NCBI GenBank assembly: GCA_003963365.1
Contig: RXJG01000001.1
Location: 198,605-262,604 of the forward strand
Origin: Sphingobacteriales bacterium
GTDB taxonomy: Bacteria > Bacteroidota > Bacteroidia > Chitinophagales > Chitinophagaceae
Direction of reading: 5' to 3'
Length of the DNA: 64,000 nt
The notes under the pieces were generated by a model. It ran no database searches and was not told the origin of the DNA. It was given only the letters and a program-made list of their open reading frames with translations. Numbering within the stretch: the first letter of the stretch is position 1; every line of letters starts with the position of its first letter. The translations under genes were made by a program, and so were the position numbers. Positions 34,021-42,344 of the stretch are shown here, piece after piece.

Positions 34021-35087
34021 GGATATTAATTGATATCGGTCATCCCGGGCATGTGCACCTGTTTAGAAATGCTGCTCAGATTTTAGAAAGTAAAGGGCAC
34101 GAAATACTTTTTACTTTAAGAGAAAAAGAAAAAGAAATTGAATTGATTAAAGCTGGAGGGTTTAAATACAAATCCTTTGGCAAAAAATACAACTCTTCAT
34201 CCGGGAAAATTTATGGTATGTTTAAGTTTGATTGGATGGAAACTAAGACCGCATTAAAATTTAAGCCTGATATTTTCCTCAGCCATGGTTCTATTTATGC
34301 TTCACATGCAGCTGCTCTGTTGCGTAAGCCCAATATTGCATTAGAGGATACCGGTAACCTGGAGCAGGTAAGATTATACCGGCCTTTTTCAAAAATCATT
34401 TTATCACCTGATATATTGGGTAAAGATTTGGGTCCAAAGCATTATCTCTATAGCTGCATACATGAACTGGCTTACCTGCATCCAAAATATTTTACACCAA
34501 ATGAATCAATTTATAAGTTCCTTGAAATTGAACCGGGTACACCCTATGCTATACTTCGCTTTATAAGCTGGAATGCAACACACGATGTAGGCCAGGCGGG
34601 GTTGTCTTATGAAATCAAGAAGCAGTTGGTTAAAATGCTGAAGAAAAAGATGAAAGTTTTTATCTCTTCTGAAAATAAAAATGAACCGGAATTTGCAGAA
34701 TATATGATTAAGATACCACCGGAAAAAATGCATGATGCACTGGCCTTTGCTTCTTTATATATTGGTGAAGGGGCAACTATGGCTGCAGAAGCTTCTTTGC
34801 TGGGTACGCCATCCTTTTATATAAACTCATTAAGGGCACAGCACTGTGAAGAACTGCTGCAATATGGTGTAGGATATGTATTTTCAAATACAGATGGGCT
34901 GCTGGAAAAAGTGGAAGAAGTGGTCAATATCCCAAACCTTAAATTAACTTTTAAAAATAACCTCAGGCCATACTTAGCTACTAAAATGGATTTGACTGCA
35001 TTCCTGGTCTGGATAATTGAAAATTACCCGGAAAGCATCAGGACTTTACAAAAGGATAAAAGCTATCACAAAAGATTTGCATACTAA
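34017..35087 (+). CDS. DUF354-family protein (glycosyltransferase-like)
   Basis: A 356-residue protein that starts MRILIDIGHPGHVHLFRNAA, the DUF354 signature. It continues with FLSHGSIYASHAAALLRKPNIALEDT and ends with GEGATMAAEASLLGTPSFYINSLRA, which resembles the donor-binding region of GT-B enzymes such as UDP-GlcNAc 2-epimerase and MurG. DUF354 proteins are frequent in polysaccharide loci and are presumed glycosyltransferases or epimerases; no activity is established for this subgroup as far as I know. It breaks the otherwise parallel order of the two decorating modules. Confidence 0.8.
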   Translation: MRILIDIGHPGHVHLFRNAAQILESKGHEILFTLREKEKEIELIKAGGFKYKSFGKKYNSSSGKIYGMFKFDWMETKTALKFKPDIFLSHGSIYASHAAALLRKPNIALEDTGNLEQVRLYRPFSKIILSPDILGKDLGPKHYLYSCIHELAYLHPKYFTPNESIYKFLEIEPGTPYAILRFISWNATHDVGQAGLSYEIKKQLVKMLKKKMKVFISSENKNEPEFAEYMIKIPPEKMHDALAFASLYIGEGATMAAEASLLGTPSFYINSLRAQHCEELLQYGVGYVFSNTDGLLEKVEEVVNIPNLKLTFKNNLRPYLATKMDLTAFLVWIIENYPESIRTLQKDKSYHKRFAY

Positions 35088-35142
35088 CGGACAGGATTAA
35101 TACGTTGTTAAAACAAGTTTGTAAAAGTTAAACCACACCAAT

Positions 35143-35880
35143 ATGAAGTTTACTTATGCTGAATATGAAAGCATGCTTCGTACTTTAAAGGAAGATTACG
35201 AATTCATTTCTTTCTCAAAGGCTAAATTTAGTAAAGCTAAAATGCAAAGAAAGATTTTGCTGAGGCATGATATTGATCAGTCAATAGAAAAGACAGAACG
35301 TATGGGGGAAATAGAGGCAAGTCTCGGAATCTCATCTACATATTTTCTTTTATTCCGCTCACCATTTTATAATATGTTCTCTTATGATGAAGACAGGGTT
35401 ATTAAAAAGCTGATAGAACAAAATCATTACATTGGATTACATTTTGATTATACCGGGTATACATTTAAAAACTTCTCTCAGCTGTCACACCAGGTAATGA
35501 TTGAAGCGGAGTTTATTCAGAGGTACTACAATGTGAAAGTGGATGCAGTAAGCTTTCACCGGCCGTTTGATGTGGAGCATTTTAGAAAACTTGAACTGGG
35601 CTCTTACCCTCATGCATACGAATCTGTTTTCATGGATGAGTTTAAATATTATTCTGATTCTACTGGTCGCTGGCGTTTTGGAACTCCATTAGAAAGTGAA
35701 GCCTACCGGAACCGGGAAAATTTACAAATACTGATTCATCCAATATGGTGGAATGAAAATGAATCCACTCCTCTGGATACCATCAATAATTTCAGAAAGG
35801 ATTATAATAATCGCCTGGAGAAATATCTGCAAAGTGAATTAAAAGGTTTTTGGGATAGCTTAAAACAAAAAAATCAGTAA
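35143..35880 (+). CDS. WbmS/WalW-like polysaccharide deacetylase-fold protein, copy 2
   Basis: A 245-residue protein with the same outline as the one encoded at 19213: MKFTYAEYESMLRTL at the start, ILLRHDIDQS as the first motif, GISSTYFLLFRSPFYN, YIGLHFDYTGYTF, SFHRPF, and QILIHPIWW near the end. The RHD-D and HxxxH-like residues fit a NodB-fold metal site. It is probably a deacetylase acting on the repeat unit. The next gene starts 1 bp after its stop. Confidence 0.72.
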   Translation: MKFTYAEYESMLRTLKEDYEFISFSKAKFSKAKMQRKILLRHDIDQSIEKTERMGEIEASLGISSTYFLLFRSPFYNMFSYDEDRVIKKLIEQNHYIGLHFDYTGYTFKNFSQLSHQVMIEAEFIQRYYNVKVDAVSFHRPFDVEHFRKLELGSYPHAYESVFMDEFKYYSDSTGRWRFGTPLESEAYRNRENLQILIHPIWWNENESTPLDTINNFRKDYNNRLEKYLQSELKGFWDSLKQKNQ

Positions 35881-35881
35881 A

Positions 35882-36859
35882 GTGAAAAAAGTAAACAGGA
35901 TTGCTTTTGCCGGTTGTAAAGATACCACCCAGGAATGCATGAGTGCGTTAATAGATGCAGGCTATGAAATTGATTTATTAATTACGATAGATGAGGAAGC
36001 TGGTGATAAAAATAAAGTGGCAGGGTATATGAATCTTAAAGAATTTGCCGCACAATATAATATACCCGTTTATACAGCCGCCTCGTACAGCCTGAAAAAT
36101 GAAACCGACATTGAAAATTTATCAGGAATTACAATCGATATTTTATTAGTAATTGGCTGGCAGAGGTTGATTCCGGAATGGTTATTAAATAAACTCGGTA
36201 AAGGTGCATTTGGTATGCATGGTTCATCTCATGCTTTGCCTTATGGCCGTGGCAGAAGTCCAATGAACTGGAGTATTATTCAAAACAGGCAATTGTTCAT
36301 TACAAACCTGTTTAAATATTTGCCGGGAATTGATGATGGGGATATTGTGGATACCCAGATATTTGATATCAATCCTTTTGATAACGGAAAGACGATGCAT
36401 TATAAAGGCACTCTGGCGATGCTTGCTTTATTAAAGAAAAATCTTCCTCAAATGATAAAAGGGGAGATCAATCTTAAAAAACAAATGGAAGTTACTCCTA
36501 CTTATTATCCCAAGCGAACCGATGAAGACGGAATTATTTTTTGGGATAAAGACTCCATGGAAATTTATAATCTGGTGAGAGCTGTCACACTGCCCTTTCC
36601 CGGTGCATTTACCTTTTATAAAGAACACAAAGTAAAAGTATGGTATGGTTTCCCTTTTGATTCCAGGTTATTTGATCCTTACATACCCACCGGTACAATA
36701 CTCCACATTTTTGCCAATGGAGACATTGTTGTTAAAACAGGGGATTCTTCTTTTCTTATAACAGAATATGAAAAAGACGAAACTGTTGTTTTAAGAAAAG
36801 ACGAGGTCTTCCATTCCGGGCAATATCAATATAAGAATCCTCATCAGTTTCCTTGTTGA
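35882..36859 (+). CDS. Formyltransferase (Fmt/ArnA-type), probable sugar-amine N-formyltransferase
   Basis: A 325-residue protein (GTG start) with a formyl-transferase N-terminal domain. IAFAGCKDTTQECMSALI opens the Rossmann-like fold, and GMHGSSHALPYGRGRSPMNW carries the catalytic region with the N/H-H-D pattern shifted (GMHGS in place of NxHxS). PGIDDGDIVDTQ supplies the catalytic Asp. An Fmt_C-like beta domain follows from about 215. In sugar-nucleotide loci such enzymes transfer formyl from N10-formyl-tetrahydrofolate to a 3- or 4-amino sugar. It is convergent with the next gene, with a 69-bp 3' overlap. Confidence 0.83.
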   Translation: MKKVNRIAFAGCKDTTQECMSALIDAGYEIDLLITIDEEAGDKNKVAGYMNLKEFAAQYNIPVYTAASYSLKNETDIENLSGITIDILLVIGWQRLIPEWLLNKLGKGAFGMHGSSHALPYGRGRSPMNWSIIQNRQLFITNLFKYLPGIDDGDIVDTQIFDINPFDNGKTMHYKGTLAMLALLKKNLPQMIKGEINLKKQMEVTPTYYPKRTDEDGIIFWDKDSMEIYNLVRAVTLPFPGAFTFYKEHKVKVWYGFPFDSRLFDPYIPTGTILHIFANGDIVVKTGDSSFLITEYEKDETVVLRKDEVFHSGQYQYKNPHQFPC

Positions 36860-37750
36860 AAAAGTTACATTGTAAAACATTAATTGAGGTATCTTTTTAA
36901 ACAGCAGGAATAAGTAACTCCAGATACCAGTAGCTTTAATAGCCAGTAATTCCACCGATTCATTATCGTTTACACTGCACCTCTTTAGTTTATACAGGCT
37001 GGTATTTTTCCCGTTGTAGCCATATCCCACTGTAAGTCCGCAGGTATACTCTGCTTTTTTTGCGTATGTTATCTCCCTCTCAGTAAAATCGCCATTTGGA
37101 TAGGCAATTGCATTAATAGCCAGGTTATATTCTGTTTCCAGTTGAAGTTTAGAATCACTTATTTCTTTCCATGATTCTGCATCTGTACATCGGTTTAAAC
37201 AGGGATGAGAAACAGTATGTGACTGGAAGTTTACATACTCTTTCATTTCCATTATTTGTTCTTTAGTCAATGCCTGTGGGTCTGGAAATTCTTTTTCAGG
37301 ATAGTAACCACTTTTAGCCAGGTATTCAAGGCGCTTATTGTTGGGCACCATCTTCAGCACATCAGAATCAGTTAAAAGCTCATAGTATTTAAACCAGTAA
37401 TGACGCCTCGTGTTGATTAATCCCGAACACAAAAAAATAGTAACTGGTATTTGTAGCGATTTTATTAAGGGTAACAAATCGTAATTACCAATGTGCCCGT
37501 CGTCCATTGTAATTATCAATGGCTTTGCGGGAAGTGTAGCTTTACCGTTACGGTAATCAATATACTGATTGAGGCTGATGATATTGTATTTTTTTAAAAG
37601 CCATTTAAAAAGGAGTTCACCGGTGTCCGGACCGGGATTGTGTAACATGATAATAATGACTTTTTTTCGCAATACAATTTCCCTGAATAGATAGGGGAGC
37701 CCAGAGTAATAGATTGATTTAATAAAAATCTTTTTTAAAATCCGCTTCAT
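36791..37750 (-). CDS. Polysaccharide deacetylase (NodB-type)
   Basis: A 319-residue protein with a CE4/NodB domain. PLIITMDDGHIGNYDLLPLI holds the first motif, VTIFLCSGLINT follows, FQSHTVSHPCL provides the S-H-x3-H metal site, and NAIAYPNGDFTE is a late catalytic block. The N terminus (KRILKKIFIKSIYYSGLPYLFRE) is basic and may associate with the membrane. It closes the minus-strand operon, and its last 23 codons overlap the formyltransferase gene on the other strand. Confidence 0.85.
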   Translation of the reverse strand: MKRILKKIFIKSIYYSGLPYLFREIVLRKKVIIIMLHNPGPDTGELLFKWLLKKYNIISLNQYIDYRNGKATLPAKPLIITMDDGHIGNYDLLPLIKSLQIPVTIFLCSGLINTRRHYWFKYYELLTDSDVLKMVPNNKRLEYLAKSGYYPEKEFPDPQALTKEQIMEMKEYVNFQSHTVSHPCLNRCTDAESWKEISDSKLQLETEYNLAINAIAYPNGDFTEREITYAKKAEYTCGLTVGYGYNGKNTSLYKLKRCSVNDNESVELLAIKATGIWSYLFLLFKKIPQLMFYNVTFSTRKLMRILILILPGMEDLVFS

Positions 37751-37777
37751 GCTGCCAGTCTGGTTTTATAGTAAAGG

Positions 37778-38752
37778 TTAACGCAAAATCTTTGAATAAA
37801 TACTTATCAGTTTATCCGCAATCGCCCCGGCATCCAGCCCCAACTTTATAATTCTTTCCCTCCCCTTTGTTCTGCCTGTTGTATCACCAAATTCCAATGC
37901 TTTGGCAATAGCCGCCGCAAAATTTTCAGGGGAATGATCGGATACATAGCAACCCGGTTCATTTCCCACCACCCATGCAGCATCGCCGGCATTGGTAACA
38001 ACCATCGGACAATTACAGGCCATCGCTTCTTTTACAACATTGGCTGAACCTTCAGCAAATGAACATAGAACAAAAACATCAGCTGAATTAAGATATTTGG
38101 CTACTGTTTCACTGCTTTCTTTATAAACATTAATGAGTTCCACAGAGCCCCTTCCAAGAATTTTAACGGCTTCTTGCGCTAATATAAAATTTTTATTTAT
38201 ATCAGTTGGGCTGCCAAGAAAAAGAATATATTTTTTTTCTCTGTCGAGCCCCAATTCTTCCCTAAATCCCTTTTCACAATAGATGAATTTATCCAGCTTT
38301 ACTCCATTAGGAACTATATAGGATATCTTCTTCCGGTATACGGCTTTTTCAATACCAGCCGATTTAGAGATGATTGCCTGTATAAATGGCTGAATGCAAT
38401 AGGTCATCCATATAAAAAAACGGCTGGTAAAAGCAATCTTGTTTTTACCCTTAAAAGCACCCTGTGCATCGTCACCCATTAATGACAGCACAATGGGTGT
38501 TCTTCCCCTCCTCGCCAGCACAGCTACCCAACCACATAATGAATAATGGGCATGTATTACATTGTACCGGTTATTTTTTAAATGGTTTCTAAGCTTGAAT
38601 ATATGTTTTATATAACTGCCCGCCCCTTTGCCTTTAACCGGGAAATAATCAACAGTAATGCCTTTCTCCATCAGCGATTCAGCCTGGGCTTTAGTAAAAG
38701 GGGAAATAGGAAAATAAGGTGAGTTACCACTGAAAACAAATAATACTCTCAT
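37778..38752 (-). CDS. Glycosyltransferase family 4
   Basis: A 324-residue GT-B retaining glycosyltransferase. VIHAHYSLCGWVAVLARR in the N-terminal half and KYILFLGSPTDINKNF then CSFAEGSANVVKEAMACNCPMVVT in the C-terminal half are typical, the latter with the E-x7-E motif. Its start overlaps the ATP-grasp gene by 4 bp, so translation is probably coupled. Donor unknown. Confidence 0.9.
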   Translation of the reverse strand: MRVLFVFSGNSPYFPISPFTKAQAESLMEKGITVDYFPVKGKGAGSYIKHIFKLRNHLKNNRYNVIHAHYSLCGWVAVLARRGRTPIVLSLMGDDAQGAFKGKNKIAFTSRFFIWMTYCIQPFIQAIISKSAGIEKAVYRKKISYIVPNGVKLDKFIYCEKGFREELGLDREKKYILFLGSPTDINKNFILAQEAVKILGRGSVELINVYKESSETVAKYLNSADVFVLCSFAEGSANVVKEAMACNCPMVVTNAGDAAWVVGNEPGCYVSDHSPENFAAAIAKALEFGDTTGRTKGRERIIKLGLDAGAIADKLISIYSKILR

Positions 38753-39822
38753 CCAGTAAGGTTTAATTTTTTATACAACATTCCTATGAAAGTTTCTAAA
38801 CGCAAACTGTAACATTGTAACCGTGCAAAATCACCCTCTTCAAATATCCATTTATTGTTTTGAAAAACATACCGACCGGGCTTACCATCAATCAGCATCT
38901 GGTAGGGATCTGATTGTCCAAAAAGGCATTGCATTTCGTTTACGAGATATTGCCCGTTTTCCCCAATAAACAAATCTATAGCCTGTGAAGAGAAATTACA
39001 GCGGTCAGTAATATCTTTTACAAAATAGAGCAAATCCTCCTGCGGGGTTTCGTATCCTTTTAAAAGGCTTCCGCTGGCTTTATCATTCACCTTAAGTTTT
39101 TTGTGTGCAAAAAACGAATCACCAATCCTTACACATCTCCACTCAAAATCGTGTGGAACGAATTTCTGAAAGAGCACAAAATCCTTTTGTCTTTCGGACT
39201 CAACCAGTTTATATTTTTTAATTTTTACTTTTAGAGCAGAGGGATTAACCAATGTTTTTATTGCTCTTTTAAAAAATCCCTTATTACTAAATTTTGGCCC
39301 GTTTCGTCTTTTAATACCTTTTCCCAAAAAGGTTTTGATAATATAATCTTCGGCATCTTCCCGGTCCCGGATAATTTCAACCCCACTTCCCGCGGCACCA
39401 ATACTTGTTTTGGCAACAATTGGAAAGGAGCAATTATCAATAAAACTTAATGCTTCATTTTTTGAATAAAAAACGTAAGTATCGGGATGCGGAATATCAT
39501 AGGCTTTAAGCCAATAGGATAAATATCTTTTATTTTCGAAAATCAATAATTCATTAAGAGAGGGGAAAACTGGTATACCGCAAGCCCTGTTTACAATCTT
39601 TATTCTTTCATCGTATAAATTTTTCGATGCTGCTGTGTAGGTACCGGGAATAGCCAGGACCCCGTCGTAATTGCCCGCCTTAACTTTATCCAGCCAGTCT
39701 GATTTGGTGAATTCAATTTCATCCCATTCCACCAGGTGGCTTTTTTCTTCGCAGGCTTTTACCCACAATATATGTTCACCGGGGATTTCGTTTTTTAGTA
39801 TTGCCAGTTTGAGTTTTCTCAC
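38749..39822 (-). CDS. ATP-grasp family ligase
   Basis: A 357-residue protein with an ATP-grasp fold. SFPIVAKTSIGAAGSGVEIIRD is the ATP-binding glycine-rich segment (about 131-152), and DFVLFQKFVPHDFEWRCVRIGD is the second lobe. The metal-binding end is LFIGENGQYLVNEMQ. Members join a carboxylate to an amine through an acyl phosphate. In a polysaccharide operon it may attach an amino acid or similar group to a sugar or to its precursor. It overlaps both flanking genes by 4 bp. The substrate pair is unknown. Confidence 0.82.
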   Translation of the reverse strand: MRKLKLAILKNEIPGEHILWVKACEEKSHLVEWDEIEFTKSDWLDKVKAGNYDGVLAIPGTYTAASKNLYDERIKIVNRACGIPVFPSLNELLIFENKRYLSYWLKAYDIPHPDTYVFYSKNEALSFIDNCSFPIVAKTSIGAAGSGVEIIRDREDAEDYIIKTFLGKGIKRRNGPKFSNKGFFKRAIKTLVNPSALKVKIKKYKLVESERQKDFVLFQKFVPHDFEWRCVRIGDSFFAHKKLKVNDKASGSLLKGYETPQEDLLYFVKDITDRCNFSSQAIDLFIGENGQYLVNEMQCLFGQSDPYQMLIDGKPGRYVFQNNKWIFEEGDFARLQCYSLRLETFIGMLYKKLNLTG

Positions 39823-40913
39823 GTAGTGAATCTGATTAAATTTTTGATTTTGTTCCTGTAAAACTGATATGCCTGGCGGTTACTCCTTACTGTCTTTATA
39901 ATGAGGGTTCTTATGATAAAGGTAATATTTGTTTTTGGTGCAATCATAATTCTGTTCATTACCTGGTTTTCGTTGGCGAACTGGTATTTGTAGCTTTCGT
40001 CGCCATCACCAAAATCGAGCACAGTTATATTGTTTTCTCTCATCCAGGTTGACATAAAATACACTAATGCTTTGGCCGGGGAATATTTACCGTACAACAC
40101 GTTATAAGTGGTGGAATGATATATCAATACATTACCGCTCCTGAGGCCAACAACAAACCCAATACGCTGCCCCTTGACTTTAATTGCGAAAAGTACCAGG
40201 ACATTATCTTTATTCCAGGATTTTAAACAATTAAGAAAAAACACCTGCCTGCTCTGTTTTAAAAAAGAGGAAGGTGTAGATGTCTTACTCCATCTTTCGA
40301 TATGTGTTTTATAAAATTCATCAAACCATTCTTCAATGCCTGAGTCGTCCGTCAGAATTTCAAATTCTGCCTGCAATTGTTTTTTTAAACGGTTATAGGC
40401 ATAACGATGTTTGGAAGAGCGGGTGGTGTGAGCATAAAGTTCTTCGGGTGTGGAGCCAATGATAGCCGGAGAAAATGAATAACTAATATTTCTCCAGAAA
40501 AGGCTGGTCTTTTTAAGGCATTGTTCAAAAGCTGTTATATAATCCGCCCAGGAGGGAACATTATTCAGCATTAACGACCAGTTTTTCTGGCGAACAATCT
40601 GCATGAAATTACTAAAGAAAAATTCATAGTCTTCTTTAGAAGCAGATGCATTAAAGACAAAGAAATTTACGTCTGTTTTTAAATCACTCAAAAAACTGTA
40701 AACTCCATCTGATTCTTTCAGCAGTACTGCAGCTAACAGCAAATCATCTTTGATTAACTGCACTGATACAATTCGACCCTTATACTGGCTTGCAAAATAT
40801 TGTAGTATGGAAGGTGATTGAAAAGGCGACCTGTTGCTGCTGCTCTGCCACAGGTTTGCATAGGTGCTCCAAAAATGAGCATCAAAACTTTCTGTGGTTA
40901 TAACTTCTCTCAT
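39819..40913 (-). CDS. GNAT-fold acyltransferase (CelD/BcsL or FemAB-like)
   Basis: A 364-residue protein with a C-terminal GNAT domain of the PF13480 type: HIERWSKTSTPSSFL, IGFVVGLRSGNVLIYHSTTYN, and ITVLDFGDGDESYKYQFANE near the end. It is only distantly similar to the two FemAB-like proteins of the plus-strand operon. Such proteins in cellulose and exopolysaccharide loci are presumed to transfer acyl groups. It lies just after the sugar-transferase gene and overlaps the ATP-grasp gene by 4 bp. Confidence 0.75.
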   Translation of the reverse strand: MREVITTESFDAHFWSTYANLWQSSSNRSPFQSPSILQYFASQYKGRIVSVQLIKDDLLLAAVLLKESDGVYSFLSDLKTDVNFFVFNASASKEDYEFFFSNFMQIVRQKNWSLMLNNVPSWADYITAFEQCLKKTSLFWRNISYSFSPAIIGSTPEELYAHTTRSSKHRYAYNRLKKQLQAEFEILTDDSGIEEWFDEFYKTHIERWSKTSTPSSFLKQSRQVFFLNCLKSWNKDNVLVLFAIKVKGQRIGFVVGLRSGNVLIYHSTTYNVLYGKYSPAKALVYFMSTWMRENNITVLDFGDGDESYKYQFANENQVMNRIMIAPKTNITFIIRTLIIKTVRSNRQAYQFYRNKIKNLIRFTT

Positions 40914-40959
40914 CTAAAAACTTATTTACAGTGGTACGGTACTTTTTACAGGAGTAATA

Positions 40960-41964
40960 TCAGGAACCTTTTGATCTCATAGTGATTAAATTAAATACAG
41001 CTTTAAAGAAATATTTGAAGTTTGTTTTTACTGATCCTGTTTTAAGTTCTGCCAAATAAGTTCTTTCCGCTTTTACCACTCCTTCAATTCCTTTTAACCC
41101 TAACGCAATTTGTGGTGGAATAAGACCTGGTTTATAGTTTTTCCTTTCTTCCTGGATATCTAAAGGAAGATATTGTAAACCTACCTGGCTTAACGGACGA
41201 AATCCAACAATATTTATGTCTCCTTTAAAAAGATTATAAAGCTGTGGAATTTCATCAATGTATAGTTTACGTATTATTTTGGCAAATGGTAATAAACGAA
41301 AATCATTATTAGGTTTACCTGTTTCGCTGTACCCGTTATTTTTTACCACATACTCCTGTATATATTCCGAATATGGGTACATGGTACGTAACTTATAAAT
41401 AAATATTGGTTTGCCGTTTTTACCGGTGCGTTTCATTTTGGCAATCAAGCCGGTTGCAGGCTCAGGCCCGATAACAGGCTCTTTTGTTTTTCTTACAACA
41501 AACCATATACTGGTTTCAATAATCTCGTAATTAATAATTTCAAAACCACAATAAACCAGGCGACCCAATGTCTCAGCAACTGAGAAAGAATGGTTTTTTT
41601 GGGGTTTGATAAAAATGTTGCTAATACCTTTTAATGATTTGGGCGATGCAGCTGTAAATACATGCCCTATATAAAAAGAAGAAATCTCAAGTGATTTATT
41701 TACGGAACGTAAATAATCATTCACATTCTTTTTATAGCTTAAGTTGTTCAGATCAATTAACAGGCCCGTTTTTTTACCATCCAACCGAAGCTCAGCATTG
41801 TGGGTGAGCAAAAAACTGTTACCCGGTACATTTATTTCTTTTATTGCTTCGGCAATAAAACCTGCGGGGGCTGGACCGGTGTTTAAGATTAGCTTGTTAG
41901 TTAAATTACCTGTTTCAGGGTAATTTACGGCAATGTCTTTTAATGTTACATCCATAAAGTACAT
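40960..41964 (-). CDS. Sugar transferase (polyprenyl phosphate phosphoglycosyltransferase family) with atypical N terminus
   Basis: A 334-residue protein whose second half (about 165-330) matches the bacterial sugar transferase family: GKPIFIYKLRTMYPYS, RKLYIDEIPQLYNLFKGDINIVGFRPL with the catalytic Asp-Glu pair, and YKPGLIPP. The usual membrane-entering helix before this domain is not seen. Instead residues 1-160 form a soluble-looking domain of unknown type. It may start repeat-unit synthesis by transferring sugar 1-phosphate to undecaprenyl phosphate. The ATG at 41964 is used; 41955 is an alternative. It is first in the minus-strand operon. Confidence 0.8.
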   Translation of the reverse strand: MYFMDVTLKDIAVNYPETGNLTNKLILNTGPAPAGFIAEAIKEINVPGNSFLLTHNAELRLDGKKTGLLIDLNNLSYKKNVNDYLRSVNKSLEISSFYIGHVFTAASPKSLKGISNIFIKPQKNHSFSVAETLGRLVYCGFEIINYEIIETSIWFVVRKTKEPVIGPEPATGLIAKMKRTGKNGKPIFIYKLRTMYPYSEYIQEYVVKNNGYSETGKPNNDFRLLPFAKIIRKLYIDEIPQLYNLFKGDINIVGFRPLSQVGLQYLPLDIQEERKNYKPGLIPPQIALGLKGIEGVVKAERTYLAELKTGSVKTNFKYFFKAVFNLITMRSKGS

Positions 41965-42284
41965 TAAGTGTTGGCAATCAAGTATTCACAGGTCCATATG
42001 GCCCGATGAATAATATCAGACATTGTGGTTCTCTAACTGGTAAGCGGTTAATAAACGAGAGGATATTTAAGGACTCCTGGTTACAGGAATTTCAGGGAGG
42101 AATGGGTTTTACTAAGGTTTATCAGTAGGTATTGTAGTATTTTGGTCAGCTTTTGAGTGATGGGGAAACACTCTAAAAATACTTTTATGACCTATTTCTG
42201 GTATAAAAATAAGCTTTTATTTGTTTTATGCAAATTTATCTGGCGTGGTAATTTAAAAATAATATCGTCCCAAAATTTCCGGTT
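41965..42284. other. Gene-free region upstream of the sugar transferase gene
   Basis: This AT-rich stretch must hold the promoter of the minus-strand polysaccharide operon. A -7-like CAAATTTA (plus-strand view, 42231-42238) is present, but no TTG lies at the expected distance. I see no convincing ORF, tRNA or repeat here. Confidence 0.5.
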
Positions 42285-42324
42285 ATTGAGTAAAAATAAA
42301 AGGCGAAGCACCAGCTCCGCCTTT
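42285..42324 (-). terminator. Hairpin terminator after the EF-G-like gene
   Basis: On the minus strand the arms at 42318-42324 and 42299-42305 pair perfectly over 7 bp (AAAGGCG/CGCCTTT). An A-C mismatch and 3 further pairs (AGC/GCT) extend the stem, which has a 4-nt loop. A U-rich run (TTTTATTTTTA) follows. It lies 20 bases after the stop codon. Confidence 0.85.
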
Positions 42325-42344
42325 CGATTGGTAAAATAAAACGA

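Noticed and set aside
42231..42238. CAAATTTA (TAAATTTG on the minus strand) as a -7 box for the sugar-transferase operon
   Set aside because: No TTG lies at a fitting distance upstream; the nearest candidate would leave a 32-nt spacer.
42157..42339. 60-residue plus-strand ORF in the gene-free region
   Set aside because: It runs through the terminator hairpin of the EF-G-like gene and ends in Lys/Arg/Ser-rich sequence without a recognisable feature.
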